A stretch of DNA of 22,273 nt from Bacteroidota bacterium. GTDB taxonomy: Bacteria; Bacteroidota; Bacteroidia; Bacteroidales; WCHB1-69. The notes beneath the pieces are model-generated. The model made no database searches. It was not told the origin of the DNA and saw only the letters and a program-made list of their open reading frames with translations. The stretch lies in contig JAEZOU010000035.1 in assembly GCA_023413895.1 (NCBI GenBank), forward strand, positions 1 to 22,273. Direction: 5' to 3'. Of the stretch, positions 7,425-15,480 are shown piece after piece. A program made the translations under genes and the position numbers. How positions within the stretch are numbered: position 1 is the stretch's first letter; each line of letters opens with the position of its first letter.

Positions 7425-7432
7425 CAAAAGTA
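7425..7432 (-). promoter_or_regulatory. -7 promoter box of the MFS gene
   Basis: The minus strand reads TACTTTTG, an exact match to TAnnTTTG, 40 bases before the ATG. No TTG was found at the usual -33 distance, so the match is half a promoter only. Confidence 0.45.
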
Positions 7433-7439
7433 TATTTTT

Positions 7440-7655
7440 TTATTCTTCACTCTTACTTTGGTTGGCATTTTTCACCAAATCCATCGTAATATAACCAATT
7501 GCTGCTCCCATAATAGAAATTATATAGGGATTATTTTTAATAATCATCTCATGAAACTGCCCCACTTTCCACCAATAAATTAAGGCAAAAACTACACCTA
7601 TAATAATTCCAATAATATGAATACCCGTAAGGTTCTTTTTAAAAAACTCTTTCAT
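7440..7655 (-). CDS. Small membrane protein (71 aa), two transmembrane segments
   Basis: Function unknown. A basic N-terminus (MKEFFKKN) precedes a first membrane helix (~10-30, HIIGIIIGVVFALIYWW), a short polar loop, and a second helix (~43-62, PYIISIMGAAIGYITMDLV) rich in small residues; the tail is charged (KNANQSKSEE). Its ATG overlaps the stop of the upstream gene by one base (TAATG), so it is probably translated by coupling with the secreted protein encoded there. Small two-helix proteins of this kind are common in Bacteroidota, and I cannot assign this one to a named family. A real gene is supported by the tight overlap and the clean membrane topology. Confidence 0.75.
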   Translation of the reverse strand: MKEFFKKNLTGIHIIGIIIGVVFALIYWWKVGQFHEMIIKNNPYIISIMGAAIGYITMDLVKNANQSKSEE

Positions 7656-8446
7656 TATTCTTTCTCTTGTAATGCTTTATTATATTGATAATCAACAAAA
7701 TTTGATTTTATTTTACTTTCTATTTCATTTTGCGGCCATCTTATAATATCGTAATAACTAAATCTACAGAACATCATAAAATCTACGACCTCATCATCGG
7801 ACAATCCCGTAAGTTTTTTCACTATTTCTCTATTATACTTTGTTTGAACAATATCCACTTCCTCCTGTTTATCTTCCAATTCAGAAGCTAATCTTTTCAT
7901 TTTTTCCTTTTTACTGAATTTGTTGTAAAAATAGGAAATAGGATTAGCAGCAGGAGTTCCGCGCAAAAGATTAGGTCCTGCATTTGCATTAGCTAACATC
8001 TTTCTTTCATCTGCACTCAACTCTATACCCTCCAATTTTTTATAAACTTCAGGAAGTTTCATATTTACTACTTCCTTTTTAAATCCTTCATAATCAGGAT
8101 TTAAAGCATAAACTTGAACCTCTTTTAACATAATGGCTTTATAGTACATCAAAAAATCATACTTTTTTAAAACCATCATCTCTTTATTCACTAATTCAAC
8201 ACATTGTCGATAAGCACCTTTAGAAATTACCAAAGTATCTCCTTCTTGTACTTCTATTGAAAAATTACCCTGTTTATCGGAAAAAACATACTTTTTAGTT
8301 GAAAAATTGTATATATTTGCACCCTCAATCGGATAGAAATAAATTCCATCTAACACTGTTCCTTGTAGTATTTCTCTTTGTGCCCACATACAAAAATGCA
8401 GGCAAAAGATGAGAAATAAAGAGAGAAATAGATGTTTGTTTTTCAT
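7655..8446 (-). CDS. Secreted protein with carboxypeptidase-regulatory-like domain
   Basis: Exported protein of 263 residues. A signal peptide (MKNKHLFLSLFLIFCLHFCMWAQ, 1-23) is followed by a CarboxypepD_reg-like beta-sandwich: LQGTVLDG...PIEGANIYN...VFSDKQGNFSIEV...GDTLVISKGAY (28-79), the module also found at the N-terminus of SusC/TonB receptors. No TonB plug or barrel follows. The rest is alpha-helical and charged, with a KKEKMKRLASELEDKQEEVD segment and a LSDDEVVDFMMFCRFSYYDI block. This arrangement is common and uncharacterised in Bacteroidota; a periplasmic role is likely. A TAATTTTG -7-like box (8458-8451) ends only four bases before the ATG, so the mRNA could be nearly leaderless. 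The neighbour downstream is coupled through a TAATG overlap. Confidence 0.82.
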   Translation of the reverse strand: MKNKHLFLSLFLIFCLHFCMWAQREILQGTVLDGIYFYPIEGANIYNFSTKKYVFSDKQGNFSIEVQEGDTLVISKGAYRQCVELVNKEMMVLKKYDFLMYYKAIMLKEVQVYALNPDYEGFKKEVVNMKLPEVYKKLEGIELSADERKMLANANAGPNLLRGTPAANPISYFYNKFSKKEKMKRLASELEDKQEEVDIVQTKYNREIVKKLTGLSDDEVVDFMMFCRFSYYDIIRWPQNEIESKIKSNFVDYQYNKALQEKE

Positions 8447-8460
8447 TCGGCAAAATTAAA

Positions 8461-8818
8461 ATTTTTCTGGCTCAATAAATCATTTTAATTTTAAAAAAAG
8501 GAAAAAAATATGATTTATATAACCTTGTCGAAACTGTGGATAAATTTTGTAACTTTTCATAGAAGTAAAGCAGAAAAGTGAAGTTACAACTTTTAAAGTT
8601 TCTTTAAATAGCTGAATAAGAAAAAGAAAAATTCTAATTTAGAAACGTAATAAATTAGAAAGAAAAAATAGTTAATCAACTTTTCATTGTTAATATCTGC
8701 TGTTGAAAAGAGGATAAAATTGAGGATAAAAAGTGAAAAATAAAATTCTGAAAAATTATAAACCATTTACCAACTAATAATGTTTATAAAAAAACTATTT
8801 TTTCAACACTTTTCAACA
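8461..8818. other. oriC: Candidate replication origin (oriC) in a divergent AT-rich gap
   Basis: The 486-base gap 8447-8932 has no gene, and the genes on either side point away from it. It holds a consensus DnaA box, TGTGGATAA (8535-8543, the complement of TTATCCACA), a one-mismatch box TGAGGATAA (8721-8729), a two-mismatch box AGAGGATAA (8709-8717), and TTTTCAACA twice exactly 10 bases apart (8800-8808, 8810-8818) with an inverted copy at 8701-8709. Palindromes: AACTTT-T-AAAGTT (8588-8600) and TTCTAATTTA (8632-8641) / TAAATTAGAA (8651-8660). The sequence between is almost pure A/T, suitable for unwinding. Two parS sites lie 5-7 kb to the right. The alternative is simply a long divergent promoter region; I found no second consensus DnaA box. 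Confidence 0.4.
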
Positions 8819-8872
8819 TTTAGATGTTAATTTACTGATTTTCAAAATCAAAAAATCTATTTTATTTTTCTC

Positions 8873-8910
8873 TATTTTTGTTCCCTTATTATAATAATGT
8901 AGTATTTTTG
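8873..8910 (+). promoter_or_regulatory. Tandem -7 boxes, promoter of the rpiB-mnmG gene run
   Basis: TATTTTTG, an exact TAnnTTTG match, occurs at 8873-8880 and again at 8903-8910. For the second, the TTTG at 8877-8880 is a -33 element at a 22-base spacing, giving a start near 8916 and a short leader to the ATG at 8933. The first copy may be a separate upstream promoter or only the -33 of the second. Confidence 0.6.
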
Positions 8911-8932
8911 CAAAATTGGAAAATTATATAGT

Positions 8933-9358
8933 ATGAAATTAGTAATTGCTTCAGACCATGCAGGTTACGAACTAAAAGAGTTCATTAAAAAAGAGATGAA
9001 AAATGTAGAAGAGTGGAATGATTGTGGAACCTATTCTTCTGAAAGTGTAGATTATCCTGATTTTGCACATAAATTAGGAGAATTTATATCTTCCCAACCT
9101 AATGAAAAAGGAATTTTAATATGTGGTTCAGGCAATGGAGTTGCCATTACCGCTAATAAACATGTTAATGTAAGAGCAGCTTTATGTTGGTGTGAAGAGA
9201 TAGCCGCATTGGCAGTTCAGCATAATAATGCTAATGTTTTAGTGTTGCCAGCACGATTTATTACACAAGAGCAAGCAATGAAAATAATTAATAGCTTTTT
9301 TAATGCTACTTTTGAAGGTGGACGCCACCAAAAAAGAGTCGATAAAATTAATATTTAA
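8933..9358 (+). CDS. rpiB: Ribose 5-phosphate isomerase B
   Basis: Cytosolic RpiB/LacAB-type isomerase interconverting ribose 5-phosphate and ribulose 5-phosphate in the pentose phosphate pathway. 141 residues, the usual length. The N-terminus has the phosphate/sugar-binding SDHAG (7-11). Cys64 in ICGSGNGVAITANK (63-76) is the expected catalytic base. CWCEEIAALAVQHNNANVL (85-103) is the conserved block containing His97, and RHQKRVDKI closes the protein. It is the first gene of a run of seven on the plus strand, behind a good Bacteroidota promoter. Its TAA stop overlaps the next ATG by one base (TAATG). An allose 6-phosphate isomerase activity is possible in this family. Confidence 0.96.
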   Translation: MKLVIASDHAGYELKEFIKKEMKNVEEWNDCGTYSSESVDYPDFAHKLGEFISSQPNEKGILICGSGNGVAITANKHVNVRAALCWCEEIAALAVQHNNANVLVLPARFITQEQAMKIINSFFNATFEGGRHQKRVDKINI

Positions 9359-10458
9359 TGCAAAATATGAATCAAGCCGACCCATACATTGATAAACAAT
9401 CCGTAAGAGAAAAGGCCAATTCCATTCGCAATAATTATATTGAGTCTATGGAGAAGCATCTTATTAATTTTGATGCTAAGCTCATAGAGAAAAAATTTAA
9501 AGTTGAATGGATATTGAGTGAAGAGGATTTGGTAAGCGCAATTAAAAAAAGTTTACCTTCCAAAAGTCACAACCGGGTTTGTTTTGATATACCCGAGGTT
9601 CCTGAAAAGTTTTTTGAAAAGAAAAATCAAATTATTGAAGTTTCTATTGATGATAATGATAATTTTTCAGATTTAGTAGTAGAAGCTGATTTTGGTATTG
9701 TGGAAAATGGATCTCTTGTTCTACTAAATAAAAAATCAGGAAAGTTTTTTAATAGTGTTCCTAATATACATATTATTCTTAGTATCAATAATTTAATAGA
9801 GAAAATTCAAGATTTAGAAACTATAATTTATTTGAAATATAATTCAGATTTTTCAGAAATTAAATTACCTGATGATGTAAGAATTATAAAATCTCCTTTC
9901 CTTCAATATGAAAGTACAGATGGTTTTATTAACCCTACTGAAGATGTAAAAGCAGCCAACATTATGGTTTATCTTTACGATAATGGAATTACGGAAGTAA
10001 TGGAGGATAAAAAATTTAGAGAAACACTTTACTGCATAAATTGTGGAAGATGTAAAGATGTTTGTCCAATTTATAAAATAGATCCTACCTATTCTCCTAT
10101 CGAAAAGTTGAAAAATAATATAGCTTTCAATTATGTAGATAAGGAAGAAATTTTTAGAAATACAACGCTTTGTGGAAATTGTAATGAGGTTTGTCCTGTA
10201 TTAATACCTTTTACAGAGTTGTTTATATATCAAATGCAAATTTTACGCTCTCAACATGAATCGAGAAAAGCAAATAATTTGGCACGTCTTTTCTCGAAGA
10301 GAAGCAAGATGAATAAGTTAAATAATAGATTTAGAAGATATTTCTTTGTGAATCGTTATTATAGAAACAATAAAAAACTGATGAACTACTTTTTAAGTCA
10401 GAAAGATGATTTCTATAATGTCTATATCATGAAGCAAAATGAAGAAAATAATGGCTGA
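9358..10458 (+). CDS. LutB-like LUD-domain iron-sulfur protein (shortened)
   Basis: Cytosolic 4Fe-4S protein related to LutB/YkgF of lactate oxidation. The N-terminal ~190 residues are a diverged LUD domain (ADFGIVENGSLVLLNKKSG, 110-128, replaces the usual A-E-T-G-T block). After it come YLYDNGITEVM...FRETLYCINCGRCKDVCPIY with Cys226, 229, 232, 236 (one full cluster motif) and LCGNCNEVCPV with Cys272, 275, 279, the second LutB-type motif. The tail (290-366) is basic and helical. At 366 residues it is about 100 shorter than typical LutB, with the loss in the LUD half, and no lutA or lutC lies nearby. I infer an electron-transfer role but not lactate use. Start and stop overlap both neighbours (TAATG with rpiB; 8 bases with the next gene). 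Confidence 0.8.
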   Translation: MQNMNQADPYIDKQSVREKANSIRNNYIESMEKHLINFDAKLIEKKFKVEWILSEEDLVSAIKKSLPSKSHNRVCFDIPEVPEKFFEKKNQIIEVSIDDNDNFSDLVVEADFGIVENGSLVLLNKKSGKFFNSVPNIHIILSINNLIEKIQDLETIIYLKYNSDFSEIKLPDDVRIIKSPFLQYESTDGFINPTEDVKAANIMVYLYDNGITEVMEDKKFRETLYCINCGRCKDVCPIYKIDPTYSPIEKLKNNIAFNYVDKEEIFRNTTLCGNCNEVCPVLIPFTELFIYQMQILRSQHESRKANNLARLFSKRSKMNKLNNRFRRYFFVNRYYRNNKKLMNYFLSQKDDFYNVYIMKQNEENNG

Positions 10459-13400
10459 TTATGAGAGTGTTATAAAGAATAAAGTTTTAGAGTTTATCAA
10501 AAAATATTATTTGAATGAACTCTGTAAAGGAATTTTATTTTTTATAATAATCACGCTTTTAGTTTTTATTGTTTATGCAGTTTTGGAGTATTTTTCTTTT
10601 TTTAATACTTCCACAAGAACTCTGCTTTTTTACTCGTACATTACACTTTTTTTAATTACATTTCTTCGTTTTATAGCTTATCCACTGCTTAAAATGGCAG
10701 GTTTTGGTAAGCAGTTAACCCAACGTCAAGCTGCTGAAATTATAGGAAAACATTTTTCTGAGATAGACGATAAGCTATTGAACGTTTTGGAATTAGAGCA
10801 ACAGTTAGAAAGTTCGGAATATAAAAGTCACGAACTTCTATTAGCTGCAATCGATACTAAAACAGAAAAAATTAAGCCTTTCTCTTTTGTTAAAGCAATT
10901 CCTTTTAAAAAGAATATCAAATATTTGAAATGGGCGCTGATTCCAGTTTTTATGATGGTGATGATTTTCTCTATTAAGAGTGAAGTTTTTACAGAATCTA
11001 CCCATCGAATTGTTAATTATGATAAAGAATATAGTAGGCCAGCTCCCTATTCCATTGAAATAGAAAATGCTAAACTTTCAGTTTTTCAAAATGATGATTT
11101 TACCCTTAATGCTAAAATAGTAGGGGAGGAGGTTCCTGAAAATATCTTTATTAAAATTGGAAAACGAACCTATAAGTGTACTAAAATCGATAAATCACAT
11201 TTTCTTTATACTTTTAAAAATATACAAAAAGATATTGAATTTCAACTATTTACTGAAGAAGTAGCAACAGTTTCTACTACATTAAAAGTACTTCCTAAAC
11301 CTATTATGATAAGTTATGTTTTACAACTTAACTATCCCTCTTATCTTAATAAAAATAGTGAAGTAATTGAAAATAATGGTGATGCTACAATTCCTGAAGG
11401 AACACAAATTGAATGGAGATTTTATACTAAAAATACAGAAGAATTATCCTTTATAATTAATGATAAAATTAATGTAATAGATTCAGAATCTGATATTTAT
11501 AAGTATTCAGTACGTGTACTTGAATCTTTTGATTATGCTGTAGTTAATAAAAATCAATATATATCTAATGTTGATACTTTAAATTATTCAATATCAGTTA
11601 TAAAAGATGCATATCCTGAAATTTTAGTGGAAAATCAACGAGATTCACTATTTTCGGATAGAGTCTATTTTAAAGGTTCTGTAAAAGATGATTACGGATT
11701 TAATGATTTGAATTTTGTTTACTCCAAATATAGTGAAGATGGTCAACTTATTCAACAGAACATTAAAATTCCTATTGAAATAGAGAAACAATCTACCTTA
11801 CAAAATTTCTATTTCTATTTTGATGCGGCTTTATTAAAGTTGGAACCTGGAAATAAGATAGATTACTATTTTGAAATTCGTGATAATGATGGTGTAAATG
11901 GTTCAAAATCAGCGAAATCAAAAACAGAAACTTTCAAAATTAAAACTTTGGAAGAGATTGAAAAAGAGGTAGATCAGATCAATTCGCACACAAAGAAAGA
12001 GATGAGTGAAATGATGGATGAATCTGCCAACTTAATGAAAGAGATTGAGAACTTTAGCAAACAACTATTGCAAAAAGAGAATATCTCTTGGCAGGATAAA
12101 CAGAAAATGGAAAATTTAATTCAGAAATTTAATGAATTAAAACAACAACTAGAACAAATTAAAGAAAGTCAGCAAAATAAACAAAATATTGAAGAGCAAT
12201 ATAAATCGAATCCTGAAGAGATTTTGAAGAAGCAGCAAGAGTTGCAAAAGCGATATGATGAAATTCTTTCTGATGAAATTAAAGAGATGTTGGAGAAGAT
12301 TCAACAGATGATGCAAGATGCCAATAAGGATAAGATGCAGGATGCTATTCAGAAGATGAAGAGTAGTTCAGAAGATTTGAATAAAAGTTTAGATCAGCAA
12401 TTACAACTCTTTAAGTATTTGGAATATGAGCAAAAATTTAATGAAGTACTCGATAAATTAAGAAATCTATCTCAAGAGCAGAAAAATCAATCTTTACAGA
12501 CACCTAAGAAAGAGATTTCAAAGGAGAATTTGCAGCAAGAGCAGCAAAAAATAAATGATGAATTTAAGAATATAACGCAAGATATTAAGGATTTGCAAAA
12601 TCTCAATAATCAATTGGAAGAACCCAATCAGATGAAGAATACACAAGAGATGGAGCAGAATATTCAAAAAATGTTGAACCAGGCGCAAGATGCTTTAAGT
12701 AAAAATCAGCGTGGTAAGGCGGAACAAAATCAGAAATCTGCCGCGAGTGAGATGGAAAAAATGGCTGATGAAATGGAGCAACAGCAGAATGAAAATGAAT
12801 TAGAGGAGATAACAGAAGATATAGAGATGTTGCGCCAAATTATGGATAATTTGGTAAAAGTTTCCTTCAAACAGGAAAATAATATGCAGAATTATTCCAA
12901 AACAAGTTCACGTTCTAGTTCATTAAATGATTTTATTAAAGAGCAAAAAAATATTCAAGATTTGATGAAATTGATAGATGACTCGTTGAATACTTTAGCG
13001 CGTCGTCAAGTAGAAATTCAATCTTTTGTTCAAAAAGAATCGGGCAAAATTAAAGATTACCACGAACTTGTGATGAAACAGATGATAGATAGAAAAAACT
13101 CACAAGCAGTGGGAAATCAACAATTTGCATTAACATCGATGAATAATTTGGCTTTGATGTTGGCCGAATCAATGAAAAATATGAAGCAAAAGCAGCAGGA
13201 GTGTAAAGGGAAATGTAAGAAAAGTGGGGGTGGATCATGTAGTAAACCTGGAAATAGCCAGAAACAGAGTAAAGCCAAAACAGCACGTGAATTGCAGCAA
13301 CAATTAAATCGTCAAATGGAGGCATTGAAACGTTCTATGGAGCAAGGAGGTAAGCAACAAGGGCAAACTCAGCAGGGTCAATCTATGAGCGAACAATTTG

Positions 13401-13807
13401 CGAAGATGGCAGCACAGCAGGAAGCAATTCGTCGTATGATGCAAGAGATGCAAAACGATAATCGTTCGCAGAATGGGGTAGGGGATAAGAGTTTGGACCA
13501 GCTAATAAGAGAGATGGAAGCAACAGAAAAGGATTTGGTAAATAGGGTTATTACGCAGCAAACGATTAATCGTCAAAAGAATATAGAAACGCGCATGTTA
13601 CAAAGCGAAAAAGCGCAGCAGGAGCGCGAAAAAGAGGAAAAAAGAGAATCTACTGAAGGAAGAGAAAAAATCAATCCTACGCCTCCTAAAGAGTGGAATT
13701 TTGATAAAGAAAAAATGCAGCAATTGGAGATGTTAAAAACGATACCTCCTTCTTTGCATTATTATTATAAAGAGAAAGCAAATCAATACTTTTATAACAT
13801 AGAGTAA
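10451..13807 (+). CDS. DUF4175-type large membrane-anchored coiled-coil protein
   Basis: Very large protein (1118 residues from this start) of a Bacteroidota family I know as DUF4175; function unknown. Two membrane helices lie near residues 25-45 and 57-79 and a third at about 159-176. Then comes a beta-rich region (~200-500) with repeated Ig-like strands (YPEILVENQRDSLF...DRVYFKGSVKDDYGFNDLNFVYSKY), probably periplasmic. From ~505 to ~1080 it is extremely rich in Gln, Glu, Lys, Asn and Met with long heptad-like coiled coils. A short Cys/Gly insert, ECKGKCKKSGGGSCSKPG, lies near residue 920 and could bind metal. I chose MADYESV (10451); an ATG at 10439 gives four more residues and a 20-base overlap. 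It is followed after one base by the pseudo-ATPase gene. An envelope-stress or structural role is guesswork. Confidence 0.85.
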   Translation: MADYESVIKNKVLEFIKKYYLNELCKGILFFIIITLLVFIVYAVLEYFSFFNTSTRTLLFYSYITLFLITFLRFIAYPLLKMAGFGKQLTQRQAAEIIGKHFSEIDDKLLNVLELEQQLESSEYKSHELLLAAIDTKTEKIKPFSFVKAIPFKKNIKYLKWALIPVFMMVMIFSIKSEVFTESTHRIVNYDKEYSRPAPYSIEIENAKLSVFQNDDFTLNAKIVGEEVPENIFIKIGKRTYKCTKIDKSHFLYTFKNIQKDIEFQLFTEEVATVSTTLKVLPKPIMISYVLQLNYPSYLNKNSEVIENNGDATIPEGTQIEWRFYTKNTEELSFIINDKINVIDSESDIYKYSVRVLESFDYAVVNKNQYISNVDTLNYSISVIKDAYPEILVENQRDSLFSDRVYFKGSVKDDYGFNDLNFVYSKYSEDGQLIQQNIKIPIEIEKQSTLQNFYFYFDAALLKLEPGNKIDYYFEIRDNDGVNGSKSAKSKTETFKIKTLEEIEKEVDQINSHTKKEMSEMMDESANLMKEIENFSKQLLQKENISWQDKQKMENLIQKFNELKQQLEQIKESQQNKQNIEEQYKSNPEEILKKQQELQKRYDEILSDEIKEMLEKIQQMMQDANKDKMQDAIQKMKSSSEDLNKSLDQQLQLFKYLEYEQKFNEVLDKLRNLSQEQKNQSLQTPKKEISKENLQQEQQKINDEFKNITQDIKDLQNLNNQLEEPNQMKNTQEMEQNIQKMLNQAQDALSKNQRGKAEQNQKSAASEMEKMADEMEQQQNENELEEITEDIEMLRQIMDNLVKVSFKQENNMQNYSKTSSRSSSLNDFIKEQKNIQDLMKLIDDSLNTLARRQVEIQSFVQKESGKIKDYHELVMKQMIDRKNSQAVGNQQFALTSMNNLALMLAESMKNMKQKQQECKGKCKKSGGGSCSKPGNSQKQSKAKTARELQQQLNRQMEALKRSMEQGGKQQGQTQQGQSMSEQFAKMAAQQEAIRRMMQEMQNDNRSQNGVGDKSLDQLIREMEATEKDLVNRVITQQTINRQKNIETRMLQSEKAQQEREKEEKRESTEGREKINPTPPKEWNFDKEKMQQLEMLKTIPPSLHYYYKEKANQYFYNIE

Positions 13808-13808
13808 T

Positions 13809-14237
13809 ATGTATCAAGTAGAATTATTAAATATTTCGATTGAGCGTGCGAACGCAGAAGCTTTGCAATTGTTAGAAGATATTCTTGCCCCTTCTCAATT
13901 ACAAAATTATGATGGAATTTTTTCTGTAGCTTTATCAGAGCTATTTTCTTCTGTTCAAAATAGGACTCAGAAAGTAGATATTGAATATTTGATTGATAAT
14001 CATACAGTTAAATTTAATTTTCACTTTTCAGAATCGGAAAATATTTTGGATAATCTGACTGAAGAGTCCTCTTTTATCTTATCAAAATTGGTTGATGATT
14101 TTTCATATAATTCTGAAAATAATACAGTTACATTTTTGTTTCACGTGAAACGTCAGCCTTTAACACCTCGAATGTTACAAGATTTAAATCGAGTAAATAT
14201 AGAAACACTTATAAATGCAAATGATTATGAAATGTAA
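13809..14237 (+). CDS. Degenerate RsbW-like (GHKL) protein, probable pseudo-ATPase
   Basis: 142 residues. Its position between DUF4175 and ybeY is where other Bacteroidota, as I recall, have an RsbW-like anti-sigma ATPase of about this length. Family traits remain: FSVALSELFSSVQN (38-51) aligns with the helix carrying the N-box (ALSEAxNNAxxHGN); SSFILSKLVDDFSY...NNTVTFLFHVKR (87-115) aligns with the last helix and final strands. But the key residues are gone: the N-box Glu44 is kept while the Mg-binding Asn is Ser48, and no DxGxG box exists in the middle (69-82). I infer a protein that keeps the fold and a binding partner but not ATP binding. A parS site lies within its codons 110-115. The gene is packed: 1 base after DUF4175 and overlapping the next gene. 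Confidence 0.65.
   Translation: MYQVELLNISIERANAEALQLLEDILAPSQLQNYDGIFSVALSELFSSVQNRTQKVDIEYLIDNHTVKFNFHFSESENILDNLTEESSFILSKLVDDFSYNSENNTVTFLFHVKRQPLTPRMLQDLNRVNIETLINANDYEM
14137..14152 (+). other. parS: parS site (ParB/Spo0J binding), intragenic
   Basis: TGTTTCACGTGAAACG matches the universal parS consensus TGTTTCACGTGAAACA at 15 of 16 positions; the central 14 bases form a perfect palindrome. It sits inside the pseudo-ATPase gene and encodes LFHVKR. ParB loads here, spreads and recruits SMC for origin segregation. Confidence 0.85.
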
Positions 14238-15477
14238 AAATTCTCTTTTCTTTTTTTTATTACTATTTTTAAGTGAGGTATTAGTTGCACAAGCTCCGAA
14301 AGTTCTTTTTATTGGTAATAGTTATACTGAAGTGAATAATTTACCCAATTTAATAAAAAGCGTTGCTAATTCGGTAGGAGAGAGTATAGAATTTAGTTCA
14401 AATACACCTGGTGGTTGTACATTCCAACAGCATTGTAATAATCAGTCGATGAACTTAATTTGTCAGGGAGGTTGGGATTATGTAGTGTTACAAGAACAGA
14501 GCCAATATCCTTCTTTCCCAATTACACAAGTTCAAAATGAGGTTTTTCCATATGCAGCACGTTTGAATGATTCAATTGAAAAATATAATCCTTGTGCAGA
14601 AACTATTTTTTATATGACTTGGGGTCGTGAGAATGGAGATCCTCAATGGGCACCTATCTCTACATACGAAGGAATGGATGATTCACTTTACCGTCGTTAT
14701 ATGATGATGGCAGAAGATAATGATGCTTTGGTAGCGCCAGTAGGAAGAGTATGGCGTCATATTAGAGAAAATTACCCACAAATTCAACTCTACTCTGGAG
14801 ATGGTAGTCATCCTTCTTATATAGGTTCTTATGCAGCTGCTTGTACATTTTATACCATAATCTTTGAAAATGATCCTACACTAATTACGTTCACAGGCTC
14901 AGCTACTCCTGATCAGGCTGAAATTGTTCGTAATGTAGTAAAACAAGTAGTATATGATTCTCTTGACAATTGGTTTGTAGGAGCCTATAATCCAAATGCT
15001 GATTTTACCTATACAGAAGATGAAAATCATCACTATCATTTTCAAAATCTATCTCGTTATTGCGAAGATTATTATTGGGATTTTGGTGATGGAAATAGTT
15101 CGACAGAAGAGAATCCAGAATATTTTTATAGTAATTCAGGTTCATACTTAGTTCGTCTTATTGGAGAAAAATGTGGCTTATCCGATACTAAAGAGATAAC
15201 AATTGATGCAACTTCTTCCATACAAGAAAATGTAGAAATGCAATTTTCAATCTATCCAAATCCTACATATAATATTTTGCACATTAATTTTAGAGATGAA
15301 AATATTCATCAGGTGGTTTGCAAAATTTATGGATTAGATGGAAAATTGGTGCAAATTTCTGAGTGGAATCAAAATTCAAAATCAATCTCTATAGAGAACC
15401 TTCCACAAGGTGTATATCAAGTGGTATTATTATTAGATAATCAAACAACTATTTCAGAAAGAATTATAAAAAGATAG
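14227..15477 (+). CDS. Secreted SGNH-type hydrolase (DUF4886-like) with PKD and T9SS sorting domains
   Basis: Exported modular hydrolase, 416 residues. A signal peptide (MKCKNSLFFFLLLFLSEVLVAQ) is followed by an SGNH/GDSL-like domain: block I FIGNSYTEVNNLP (nucleophile Ser in GNSY) and block V DGSHPSYIGSYAA (catalytic Asp and His), with WDYVVLQEQSQ between. Next is a PKD domain (YYWDFGDGNSSTEENPEYFYSNSGSYLVRL), then a type A T9SS domain (SIYPNPTYNILHINF ... GVYQVVLL ... ERIIKR). The likely substrate is an ester on a glycan or sialic-acid-type O-acetyl group at the cell surface; this is family inference. I chose Met at 14227 as the start just ahead of the signal peptide; ATGs at 14215 and 14221 are also possible and overlap the upstream gene more. 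It is odd to find a secreted enzyme between housekeeping genes. Confidence 0.88.
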   Translation: MKCKNSLFFFLLLFLSEVLVAQAPKVLFIGNSYTEVNNLPNLIKSVANSVGESIEFSSNTPGGCTFQQHCNNQSMNLICQGGWDYVVLQEQSQYPSFPITQVQNEVFPYAARLNDSIEKYNPCAETIFYMTWGRENGDPQWAPISTYEGMDDSLYRRYMMMAEDNDALVAPVGRVWRHIRENYPQIQLYSGDGSHPSYIGSYAAACTFYTIIFENDPTLITFTGSATPDQAEIVRNVVKQVVYDSLDNWFVGAYNPNADFTYTEDENHHYHFQNLSRYCEDYYWDFGDGNSSTEENPEYFYSNSGSYLVRLIGEKCGLSDTKEITIDATSSIQENVEMQFSIYPNPTYNILHINFRDENIHQVVCKIYGLDGKLVQISEWNQNSKSISIENLPQGVYQVVLLLDNQTTISERIIKR

Positions 15478-15480
15478 CGT

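Noticed and set aside
7171..7583. Plus-strand frames of 77 and 61 residues over the MFS start and the 71-aa gene
   Set aside because: Antisense to better supported minus-strand genes.
13050..13325. Antisense frame within the DUF4175 gene
   Set aside because: A by-product of the low-complexity Gln/Glu/Met coding sequence on the other strand.
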